From positions 1-40,228 of the forward strand of contig MHOK01000020.1 of assembly GCA_001820055.1 (NCBI GenBank): a DNA stretch of 40,228 nucleotides. The letters are read 5' to 3'. This stretch comes from Candidatus Spechtbacteria bacterium RIFCSPLOWO2_12_FULL_38_22. Its GTDB lineage: Bacteria > Patescibacteriota > Minisyncoccia > Spechtbacterales > 2-12-FULL-38-22. Below, piece by piece: positions 32,264-38,480 of the stretch (its first letter is position 1; every line of letters starts with the position of its first letter). The position numbers were made by a program, and so were the translations under genes. The notes under the pieces are model-generated. The model ran no database searches. It saw only the letters and a list, made by a program, of their open reading frames with translations, and was not told the DNA's origin.

Positions 32264-32842
32264 TTATTTAAGTAAGTTCGTTACCAGCGCAACCATTTGT
32301 TCTTTCTTGCTAGGGTCGCTTTCTGCGATAAGAAGTGTAAGTACAATTAAAGTCGCTGGATTAATATTGTGACTAGCACGGGCGCAATATTTACGAAGAA
32401 ACCAAATAAAAGTAAAAGCGCCAGAACGTTTGTTGCCATCAACAAAAGGATGGTTCTTCACCATAAAGTACAAAAGGTGCGCGGCTTTTTCTTCTAAGCT
32501 TGGGTAAAGCGATTGGCCTCCAAATGATTGCATGACATTGCCCACAATACCCTCAACACTCCCTGATTTTCTTTCTTGGGCAAATAACTCCGTTGCTTGG
32601 CTTTTTTTAAAAAGCTCTCCACGCAAATTTTTTATGGCGCCTGCCAATTCTCCCGCAACTAAACTAATTGATTTTTTAGTTTTGGAATTAATATCAAGGG
32701 TTTCTTTGTCATAAGCGTCAAGCAAAACCCAGGTACTAGCAAATTCTTTGATGAGTTCCGTGTCAAAATCACCTCCAAGTTTCACAGCCTTCGATTTTGT
32801 CTGATAAGTTGTTGCTTGTTTAACTTCTTTTTTCTTTTTCAT
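32264..32842 (-). CDS. Fic/Doc family protein
   Basis: This is a 192-residue protein. The Fic motif HPFVDGNKRSG at 131-141 carries the catalytic His131 and the anion-hole residues DGNKRSG, so AMP transfer (or phosphate transfer as in Doc) is possible. Upstream, SGSVEG at 93-98 fits the inhibitory motif (S/T)xxxE(G/N) of self-restrained Fic proteins. The region SFGGQSLYPSLEEKAAHLLYFMVKN before the motif matches the Fic core found at the C terminus of RhuM-type proteins, but the N-terminal RhuM half is absent; instead there is a short basic helix (KKKKEVKQATTYQTKSKAVK). No antitoxin gene lies next to it. The stop is 19 nt from the HAM1 gene end region, and a terminator follows. Confidence 0.85.
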   Translation of the reverse strand: MKKKKEVKQATTYQTKSKAVKLGGDFDTELIKEFASTWVLLDAYDKETLDINSKTKKSISLVAGELAGAIKNLRGELFKKSQATELFAQERKSGSVEGIVGNVMQSFGGQSLYPSLEEKAAHLLYFMVKNHPFVDGNKRSGAFTFIWFLRKYCARASHNINPATLIVLTLLIAESDPSKKEQMVALVTNLLK

Positions 32843-32860
32843 AATGAAATTAAAGTTACT

Positions 32861-33403
32861 CTATTTTTTAAGAAAATCCCCCAACTTCTTAAGGGCAATC
32901 CTCCGTACAGAAGTCTCGATCTGTTCTTCTTTGTTCATTTCTGCCCACGTCTTTTGAGACCCATTCGGGATAAATATTGAGTCCATTTCAAAGACTGCTT
33001 CCCCCCTAGGAAGTGACGCAATTTTCCCATCAAGCGACCCTCCAAATAAATTCAGGTCTTTACCATCGTACAAAGCAAAACTCACTTCGGCTACCGCGGT
33101 TCTGTCTTTATAACCGTCAAGTAATTTACAAAGTCCTTCCACCCTCAATTCTTGTAAAAACCACTTAAAGAGCGGCCCAGGTAGACCCTCTAGGGCCAAA
33201 AATCTTAAAGACATATCTTCTACTAAGACTGGTGAACCAACTTGCCTGAATGCTTCATAAGCCTTATGAGAAACCACCTCTTCCAAGTCCAATGACTGTA
33301 TCTCTGGCAAATCAAGTTTTTTATGATCAATTTGATAATCTAAATGCCATCCAAGCTGCTCTGCTTTTTGGGGATGACTTGTGATAAATGTAATCTTGCT
33401 CAT
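32861..33403 (-). CDS. HAM1/RdgB-type non-canonical NTP pyrophosphatase
   Basis: About 180 residues from ATG 33403; a TTG two codons earlier is less likely. The protein follows the HAM1 fold: ITFITSHPQKAEQLGWHL at the start (the family has T-x-N-x-x-K), LPEIQSLDLEEVVSHKAYEAF, then VLVEDMSLRFLALEGLPGPLFKWFL, which carries the acidic residue pair and the LPGP loop. DGKIASLPRGEAVFEMDSIFIPNGSQKTWAEM and ETSVRRIALKKL complete it. Enzymes of this family remove inosine or xanthosine triphosphates. The Asn in the first loop is replaced, so the exact substrate is uncertain. It sits between the hydrolase and Fic genes, all on one strand, with 18 nt to the Fic start. Confidence 0.8.
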   Translation of the reverse strand: MSKITFITSHPQKAEQLGWHLDYQIDHKKLDLPEIQSLDLEEVVSHKAYEAFRQVGSPVLVEDMSLRFLALEGLPGPLFKWFLQELRVEGLCKLLDGYKDRTAVAEVSFALYDGKDLNLFGGSLDGKIASLPRGEAVFEMDSIFIPNGSQKTWAEMNKEEQIETSVRRIALKKLGDFLKK

Positions 33404-33499
33404 ATCCAAATCTTATCACAACACGAAGTCTCTTAGTAGCTATGCAATATATAACGCACTTAATATAACGCACTTAAAAAATGCTTAATATCCTAAAAT

Positions 33500-33534
33500 A
33501 AAAAAGCGGCGTTGCCAACAACAACTAACCGCTA
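33500..33534 (-). terminator. terminator overlapping a stop codon
   Basis: The stem AGCGG/CCGCT with an inner GTTG/CAAC is followed by TTTTTT on the minus strand. It includes the stop codon of the hydrolase gene. Confidence 0.75.
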
Positions 33535-34407
33535 CTCATAATGTTCCCTCAAAAAGTTAGCCACTTTTTCGCTAAATTCATCGGGATTGGTAGATATAAC
33601 ATGGTGACCAGAATTTTTAATAACATAAACTTCAACTACCTGTTTCCTGCCCTTTGCTTTTACTAAATGTTGTAATTTGATACTGCTATCTACTGCGGCG
33701 TAGGGAGCATTATCACCAGCAACTATAAGAGTGGGGCAATCTATTTGCATAGCGGCAAACTCTGCGCTGTGAGCAAAAAGAGCATCTATCCCCGCTGCCC
33801 AAAATCTTGGATTTGTATTTCTTTTGTCATACTCTTTAATTTCCTCTATTTGTTTTTTCAACCCTGATTCGTCTGGGCGAGTACGGACAAATAAATTTGG
33901 GAAAATAATCTTAGCAATCTTATGGGCCCAAGTGTTATTTATAATTTTCAAAATAAATCTTGTTTCACCAAAGGGTTTCAATAGATTGTATAAAATATGA
34001 AATCCCCATCTTCGATATAGCTCAAACGCACTGCCCTTTAAAATCGGATCGTTCACAACCAACACTTTTACCCTGTCTTTATGTTGGGATGCGATATGCA
34101 AAGCAATTGTGGCTCCAAAAGAATAACCAACCAAAGCGAACTCCTCAACGCCTGCGTCATCTATGGATTTCATTACACTATCGACTATATGTTGGATTAC
34201 TTCTTTTCGTTTTAAGTTGGGGCTTTTTAGTTTTCCATTTTTGCCATGACCGGGTAAGTCAACTGCGATAAATCTATAATTTTCCCCCGCACCCTGCATT
34301 CTTGGAATAACTATCCGTTCAAAAATTAAACTTGAAGCGCCCCATCCATGAAGAAATATTAACGGCTTGCCCTGATTGATATCTGTGTAAGCAAGCAAGT
34401 AAATCAC
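33532..34407 (-). CDS. alpha/beta hydrolase
   Basis: This is a 291-residue alpha/beta hydrolase. The oxyanion loop is HGWG at 20-23, the Asp of DLPGHG at 50-55 is structural, and the nucleophile is Ser96 in GYSFG. The acid is probably Asp232 in LIVAGDNAP and the catalytic His lies in NSGHHVISTNPDEF near residue 270. There is a lid region (about 140-215) rich in Phe, Trp and Arg. No signal peptide is seen, so it acts in the cytoplasm. The family covers esterases, lactonases and haloperoxidase-like enzymes; the substrate cannot be read from the sequence. It starts at GTG (34407) with TTAG just before it. A terminator overlaps its stop. Confidence 0.85.
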   Translation of the reverse strand: MIYLLAYTDINQGKPLIFLHGWGASSLIFERIVIPRMQGAGENYRFIAVDLPGHGKNGKLKSPNLKRKEVIQHIVDSVMKSIDDAGVEEFALVGYSFGATIALHIASQHKDRVKVLVVNDPILKGSAFELYRRWGFHILYNLLKPFGETRFILKIINNTWAHKIAKIIFPNLFVRTRPDESGLKKQIEEIKEYDKRNTNPRFWAAGIDALFAHSAEFAAMQIDCPTLIVAGDNAPYAAVDSSIKLQHLVKAKGRKQVVEVYVIKNSGHHVISTNPDEFSEKVANFLREHYE

Positions 34408-34450
34408 CTAACTTTTGTATTGAACTATGGCTAGTATAGCAAATTTTACA

Positions 34451-34475
34451 AAAAAAGCGAGAAAAACTCTCGCAT
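34451..34475 (-). terminator. terminator
   Basis: The stem GCGAGA/TCTCGC has a 5-nt loop and is followed by seven T on the minus strand. It lies about 90 nt beyond the DoxX stop codon. Confidence 0.7.
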
Positions 34476-34508
34476 TTATACATATCCTATCTTTTACGTG
34501 GACACAAT

Positions 34509-34544
34509 AATCATCCTTAAAAACTCCAGTTTTTAAGGATGATT
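34509..34544. repeat. hairpin with perfect 17-bp stem
   Basis: 34509-34525 pairs with 34528-34544 around a CC centre. It lies between the DoxX stop codon and the terminator at 34451. On the plus strand it is followed by AGTTTTT, so it may be a plus-reading terminator or a processing site. Confidence 0.6.
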
Positions 34545-34562
34545 AGTTTTTAAAAAAATTTT

Positions 34563-34931
34563 TTATACTAACAACAACGCAATCAATGCTCCTCCAACCA
34601 ATGCCATGTTTTTGAGAAAGTTACTCATTTGCGACATTCTATCGTTTGTATCTTTTAACGACCAAAAATTGTGCATAAACAAAGAAGTTACAATTAAAAA
34701 CATAACCAGTAACAAGACTGCAAATTGAACATAAGCGGCAAATACCACACCGAACCCGCCAACGAGCAAAAAAACACCCCCTAATAAAACTGCCAATTTG
34801 GGCGAAGGAACTTTTTTACTTTTTGCCATTGCGGTTAAGGCATTTGCTTTTGTAAAATGGTTAAGCCCCATTAATACAAAAAACCCTCCGAATAATAAAC
34901 GACCAATAAAAATAAGTGTTGGGTAATCCAT
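34563..34931 (-). CDS. DoxX family membrane protein
   Basis: This 122-residue protein has four hydrophobic segments at about 5-22, 46-62, 64-86 and 103-122. The first carries the family pattern GRLLFGGFFVLMGLNHF, followed by AMAKSKKVPSPKLAVLLGGVFLLVGG. DoxX-type proteins are small membrane subunits linked to thiosulphate oxidation or to resistance against oxidative stress; here the role is unknown. The ATG at 34931 follows a TATAAA by four nucleotides. It is its own transcription unit by appearance, ended by two hairpins. Confidence 0.85.
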   Translation of the reverse strand: MDYPTLIFIGRLLFGGFFVLMGLNHFTKANALTAMAKSKKVPSPKLAVLLGGVFLLVGGFGVVFAAYVQFAVLLLVMFLIVTSLFMHNFWSLKDTNDRMSQMSNFLKNMALVGGALIALLLV

Positions 34932-35034
34932 ATATTTTATAAAAAACGAAGAAAATTAATTAAATGACCTTTTGAATTTCTTATGTTTATATTATATCAA
35001 ATATTAAAACAAATTAATAGTTTTAAAAAATAAA

Positions 35035-35095
35035 AAACGTCTCAAATGTTTGCCCGCTCACAACTTTTAGTGTGAGTGAACCTTTTGAAACGTTT
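35035..35095 (-). terminator. branched terminator
   Basis: An outer stem AAACGT(C)TCAAA/TTTGA(A)ACGTTT encloses an inner stem CTCACA/TGTGAG, followed by TTTTTTATTTTTT on the minus strand. It overlaps the stop codon of the Fe-S protein gene. Confidence 0.8.
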
Positions 35096-35459
35096 ACGAA
35101 AACGAATTGCCGCAACCACAACTGCGACTTGCGTTTGGATTGTTAATCTTTAACCCTGAGCCAGAAAGACCATTATCTATATAATCTACCTCTGAACCGT
35201 TAAGCAATCTAAAACTTTCTTGATCTATAACAACTTCTACTCCGTCAAAATCTTTGTGCCAATCATCGCTACTTCTGACGGTATCAAGTTCCATCTCATA
35301 AGTAAACCCAGAACACCCACCGGACTGCACTCCCAACCTAAGGTATAGCTGGCTACATCCTCGCTTTTGTTTTTCTATATCAATCAAATTCTTCAACTCC
35401 TCTTGAGCTAATTCTGTTAGAGTAATTCCGCGCGGTCTAATGTCAATTGGCTGACTCAT
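35094..35459 (-). CDS. iron-sulfur cluster assembly protein (IscA/ErpA/SufA family)
   Basis: This is a 121-residue A-type carrier that accepts and hands on Fe-S clusters. The three conserved Cys are present: one in GVQSGGCSGFTYEMEL (about residue 49) and two in RSCGCGN near the C terminus (about 114-118). The region ITLTELAQEELKNLIDIE at 12-29 and the strand VDYIDNGLSGSGLKINNPNA also match. It has one of the strongest ribosome sites in the window (GGGAGGAG). That site lies inside the coding region of the 49-residue gene upstream, which it overlaps by 17 nt. No isc or suf partners are in the window. Confidence 0.95.
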   Translation of the reverse strand: MSQPIDIRPRGITLTELAQEELKNLIDIEKQKRGCSQLYLRLGVQSGGCSGFTYEMELDTVRSSDDWHKDFDGVEVVIDQESFRLLNGSEVDYIDNGLSGSGLKINNPNASRSCGCGNSFS

Positions 35460-35592
35460 CTTGCTCCTCCCTTGTGGTGTAAGAGTTAAACGGTTTAAAA
35501 AACCATATCATAATCGGACCATCGCTCATAGCTTTCATTGCTCGTAACATAAAATCCGACCACTTATGCTTGATGTCTTTATCCGTTCGCAT
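35443..35592 (-). CDS. 49-residue protein bridging two genes
   Basis: An ATG at 35592 opens a frame of 49 codons ending TGA at 35443. It begins 14 nt inside the end of the Cys-rich gene and ends 17 nt inside the Fe-S carrier gene, so all three genes overlap. The product is basic and hydrophobic in parts (KHKWSDFMLRAMKAMSDGPIMIWFFKPFNSYTTREEQ). No signal or known motif is seen. The double overlap and lack of any other explanation for the gap of 119 nt make it a plausible small gene, but translation is not proven. Confidence 0.45.
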   Translation of the reverse strand: MRTDKDIKHKWSDFMLRAMKAMSDGPIMIWFFKPFNSYTTREEQDESAN

Positions 35593-35764
35593 GACATATC
35601 CTTTCATGAAGTTCAAGCAAGTCCCTTGCTACTCTTTTTTTACATTTGGGATTAGGACAATTTAAACAACAGTCGTATTTACAATTTGCAAATTCTGCGT
35701 AATGACAACCGCATTCACATTCGTGGTGTATGCATGTTCCAAACATAACTACCCTTCTCCTCAT
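35579..35764 (-). CDS. small Cys-rich zinc-binding protein
   Basis: This 61-residue protein has ten Cys and several His: C-x3-H-E-C-E-C-G-C-H, then NCKYDCCLNCPNPKCKKR and HERICH at the end. The spacing of CxxC, CC and CxxC pairs suggests two metal-binding knuckles, probably for zinc. I do not recognise the family. It stands first in a run of three overlapping genes ending in an Fe-S carrier, so a role in metal handling or Fe-S work is a guess. Confidence 0.65.
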   Translation of the reverse strand: MRRRVVMFGTCIHHECECGCHYAEFANCKYDCCLNCPNPKCKKRVARDLLELHERICHANG

Positions 35765-35833
35765 CTGGTACTAATAAAACAATACCACAAATAAAAAAAC
35801 CCTGCTAGGCAAGCATTATGGTTCAACAGCTAA

Positions 35834-35867
35834 TTTAATCGCCTCATGTAAAGTTGAGGCGATTAAA
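35834..35867. terminator. hairpin, 13-bp stem
   Basis: TTTAATCGCCTCA pairs with TGAGGCGATTAAA across an 8-nt loop. It stands beside the hairpin at 35865-35911; together they separate the Cys-rich gene from the two membrane protein genes. Confidence 0.6.
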
Positions 35868-35911
35868 AAACGGCTCATCTTTCCGCCAACTGGCGGATTG
35901 AGCCGTTTTTT
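35865..35911. terminator. bidirectional terminator, copy B of a dispersed palindrome
   Basis: The outer stem AAAAAACGGCTCA/TGAGCCGTTTTTT and inner stem TCCGCCA/TGGCGGA are separated by a small internal loop. The 16-nt right arm CTGGCGGATTGAGCCG is identical to one in the palindrome at 12006-12045. A and T runs flank it. Confidence 0.8.
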
Positions 35912-35966
35912 ATTTTGTTAAAAACTGAGTAATACGCCTGACTATTACGACAAGGCGATAACGAAT

Positions 35967-36287
35967 CTACAATATCTTAGCATAATGCATAGAATAAAAA
36001 CCTAAAATAGCAAAAATTCCTAAAATTGTTGCCCAAATCAGTAGCATAATAAGTTTATTTATCTTGTTGTTTCCTATCTCTTTCACTAAAAAATAAGTTA
36101 CTATCCCTGCAACAATATAAATAGCCAGTGAAAAAATACCCTTTGTTACCCAATGATGGCCAGAAACACCCGCAAGCCAATCTTTCAGAGGTTTACTTCG
36201 CTCTGCCCAAATAGTAATTACCGTAACAAAAGCTACAGAAAACAAGGACGCTACTACAGATGAGTATATTAATTTTAGTTTATTCAT
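35967..36287 (-). CDS. three-helix membrane protein, unknown function
   Basis: This 106-residue protein has hydrophobic segments at about 8-27, 48-68 and 79-99, with a GHHW motif in the first loop. No family is recognised. Its ATG lies one base after the stop codon of the four- or five-helix membrane protein gene upstream, so the two are co-translated and may form a complex. Two hairpins end the unit. Confidence 0.65.
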   Translation of the reverse strand: MNKLKLIYSSVVASLFSVAFVTVITIWAERSKPLKDWLAGVSGHHWVTKGIFSLAIYIVAGIVTYFLVKEIGNNKINKLIMLLIWATILGIFAILGFYSMHYAKIL

Positions 36288-36288
36288 A

Positions 36289-36762
36289 TTATCCCCATCG
36301 CGCCGCCGCAGATATAATATAACCCATTATACCTATAGCGAGCCCTATGAATACCAATAACCCAACTAGCAAAATGGTTGATTTTTTTAAATTATTTGCG
36401 CTAAATTCGTCTTTTGTTAAAAGCATGATAAACGTTATTGTCAGAGCAAGCGGAATAATAAAAAGAAAGATGTGTTCTTTTGTTTCCATGACAATCGCGT
36501 GCGCCCAAGGCGCAAGTCCTTCTTTAATAATTGGTTTAACTTGAGAGCCATAATACACAACGTAGTAATATCCTCCAAAAACCCAACTCAAAATAAACCC
36601 GCCAAGTCCCACAAGGCTCGCAAATAAAATTCTTGTTCTGTGCCTTGCACCTGCGATTAACTCGCCCAACACCCACAAAAAACCATCTATCCCAAGTATG
36701 GCAAATCCCAAGTGTAGCCCTATCAACACCGGCCGATTATTTAATATATCTAATATAAACAT
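36289..36762 (-). CDS. polytopic membrane protein, unknown function
   Basis: This 157-residue protein has four likely helices (about 10-36, 45-69, 95-116, 127-150). The conserved-looking region GLHLGFAILGIDGFLWVLGEL and the segment APWAHAIVMETKEHIFLFIIP contain His residues within or beside helices, as in haem-binding membrane proteins; a haem role is only a possibility. It heads a two-gene unit with the three-helix protein. The promoter leaves about 10 nt before the ATG. Confidence 0.65.
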   Translation of the reverse strand: MFILDILNNRPVLIGLHLGFAILGIDGFLWVLGELIAGARHRTRILFASLVGLGGFILSWVFGGYYYVVYYGSQVKPIIKEGLAPWAHAIVMETKEHIFLFIIPLALTITFIMLLTKDEFSANNLKKSTILLVGLLVFIGLAIGIMGYIISAAARWG

Positions 36763-36772
36763 GCTTTAGTTC

Positions 36773-36801
36773 AGTATAACAAAATAAACGCCCACCTACA
36801 A
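36773..36801 (-). promoter_or_regulatory. promoter of the two-membrane-protein operon
   Basis: TTGTAG (36796-36801), 17 nt, TATACT (36773-36778) on the minus strand. Ten nucleotides separate the -10 box from the ATG. Confidence 0.55.
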
Positions 36802-36821
36802 CAAACGTAGTGCACGATTCT

Positions 36822-36864
36822 TAAAGACACAAAAGCGGAATATGGTCCCGTTTTTGTGTCTTTA
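36822..36864 (-). terminator. terminator of the copper operon
   Basis: A long stem (TAAAGACACAAAA/TTTTGTGTCTTTA with a GC-containing inner part) lies 12 nt beyond the cupredoxin stop codon. It just precedes the promoter of the next unit. Confidence 0.7.
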
Positions 36865-36876
36865 AATAATAAAAAA

Positions 36877-37266
36877 CTAACTCTTAAAAATAATCTCAAA
36901 TGGATACATTCCCATTCCACAAATTCCCTGTAAAGTTCCGGTTTTAGGGTTGCCTAAATTAATATCCACTGTTCCTGCTGGTGGTAAGTTCCTGGCGATA
37001 TTCATACTGGGGATGCGAACCGAAGAGGAACAATCAAATGTTCCGTTCGTTTCAAATCTCAAAATTGTCGGCAAGTCTGCTTTGGCAATACTTTTTCTTG
37101 GCGAGTAACCACCCTTTGCTCCTATTTCAATTATTTGTTTCCCATCAACTACTGTCACATTATTTAGCGGAATATTATCTGTTTCTTGAGAATTGCCTCG
37201 TACCAAAACAAAAGATCCCCCAACGAGGCCGACTGCGATAATAATTGATACAAGGGTTGCTTTCAT
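36877..37266 (-). CDS. cupredoxin-domain protein of the copper operon
   Basis: This 129-residue protein has an N-terminal anchor or signal (1-22). The cupredoxin fold at about 43-128 has IIEIGAKGGYSPRKSIAKADLPTILRF, Cys79, and a C-terminal loop GICGMGMYPFEI with Cys116, Met118 and Met120. The Cys plus Met set suits Cu(I) binding. Domains of this type occur fused to, or next to, copper ATPases and DsbD-like proteins. It is the last gene of the operon, 18 nt after the HMA-membrane gene. It probably handles copper outside the membrane. Confidence 0.82.
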   Translation of the reverse strand: MKATLVSIIIAVGLVGGSFVLVRGNSQETDNIPLNNVTVVDGKQIIEIGAKGGYSPRKSIAKADLPTILRFETNGTFDCSSSVRIPSMNIARNLPPAGTVDINLGNPKTGTLQGICGMGMYPFEIIFKS

Positions 37267-37284
37267 AGTTATGATTATATTTTA

Positions 37285-38307
37285 TCAAAAATTAAAAATC
37301 GGTGAAATAAGACCAATCACTACCAAGCTATTAATGAGATTAAATAATGCAAACATAATCACAATAAGTCCTGCGGTTTTGAAAAAGATACCCGCCTTCG
37401 AGTTACTTTGAATATTAAGGGAACTGAAACTAATTAACGCCAGCACTGGTAAAGTTCCTAGCGCAAAAGAAAACATCGTTAACCCTCCCCTAAGAAAACT
37501 TCCCGTAGATAGGGTGTAAATTTGCATTGATTGAGTAAAACCGCAAGGCAAAATAAACGTAGCGATACCGACGAGTAGCGGTGTAATCATATGATTGAGT
37601 TTTGAAACTCTCAAGGCATGCTTTGAAATGAACTTCGGTGTCGCCAATTGGAATTTCTTTGCCCAATGAAAAACATCAAGAAGATTGATACCAAGAATAA
37701 GCATCACAATGGCAATAAACACATTCAAGACGAGGGTTGTTGTTGTGTTTAAAGCAAAAACTGCACCGATTGCTCCAATAACACCACCGAGAATAAAAAA
37801 TGAAACAAGACGACCACCATGAAATAAAAGCTGTGGTTTAACCTTATCACTCCCCCTTGCAAAGGTGGCCGACATCGAAAGGACCAAACCGCCTACAACA
37901 GCCATACAGGTGGAAAGCGAGGCAATAATACCAATTACAAATGACGTTCCATAAGTGACATTATTCGTATTTACGAGATTAACTATACCCATTTTTTGTA
38001 AAAGCACAAATAACAGTGCGAAACTAATGGCTATGGGAATTGCAACTTTAAAATCCGTCCAATTTTTTGTTTTTATTTGTTTTTCAACATCAAGTGAATA
38101 CCCGTGTTTAGTAAGAACACCCGTAAGTTCTTGGGCAATGGATTCAAGGGACATATCTCCAAAATCTCCACATATTTTGACGGAATTAGTCTTCAAGCTT
38201 GATTTAGCAGACAAAACTTTCGCATGATCTTGTAGCTCACTTTCTGTGAGAAGTATGCAAGCATTACAGTGCATTCCCTTAACATGAAATGTATAGTTTT
38301 TATTCAT
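37285..38307 (-). CDS. HMA domain plus DsbD/TauE-like membrane protein
   Basis: This is a 340-residue protein. Residues 1-75 form a heavy-metal-associated domain with GMHCNAC at 11-17. Residues about 88-340 hold seven or more helices of the sulphite exporter/UreH-DsbD group, with paired half-repeats: SFVIGIIASLSTCMAVVGGLVLSMS and LLVGIATFILPCGFTQSMQIY, each with a Cys in a helix (TC and PC). Proteins with this fusion are found with copper ATPases and are thought to move copper or electrons across the membrane. The ATG overlaps the TGA of the 58-residue gene upstream, so the chain is made together with it and CopA. Confidence 0.85.
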   Translation of the reverse strand: MNKNYTFHVKGMHCNACILLTESELQDHAKVLSAKSSLKTNSVKICGDFGDMSLESIAQELTGVLTKHGYSLDVEKQIKTKNWTDFKVAIPIAISFALLFVLLQKMGIVNLVNTNNVTYGTSFVIGIIASLSTCMAVVGGLVLSMSATFARGSDKVKPQLLFHGGRLVSFFILGGVIGAIGAVFALNTTTTLVLNVFIAIVMLILGINLLDVFHWAKKFQLATPKFISKHALRVSKLNHMITPLLVGIATFILPCGFTQSMQIYTLSTGSFLRGGLTMFSFALGTLPVLALISFSSLNIQSNSKAGIFFKTAGLIVIMFALFNLINSLVVIGLISPIFNF

Positions 38308-38480
38308 AATATTTTTAACTTGGGTAAATTTTCTTCTGCGCTACTGGTAATTTCTAAATTGCAACTACGGTGCTCTCTGCACCATGCCTCACATTTTTCT
38401 GCCTGTTCCAGATTAACATAATGAAATCCACATTCTTCACACTGATATAAATTTATATTACCATCTTTAATTTCTTTCAT
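38304..38480 (-). CDS. 58-residue Cys/His-rich protein of the copper operon
   Basis: The frame runs from ATG at 38480 to TGA at 38304 and overlaps both neighbours by four bases (ATGA at each end). The product has YQCEECGFHY (CxxC at 14-17), then KCEAWCREHRSC (Cys30, Cys34, His37, Cys40) and the tail NLEITSSAEENLPKLKIL. The spacing gives a compact zinc- or copper-binding knuckle. Similar small proteins occur beside metal genes in archaea and CPR bacteria. A metal-shuttling or sensing role is inference. The coupled reading frames and strong motif make this a real gene despite its size. Confidence 0.8.
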   Translation of the reverse strand: MKEIKDGNINLYQCEECGFHYVNLEQAEKCEAWCREHRSCNLEITSSAEENLPKLKIL

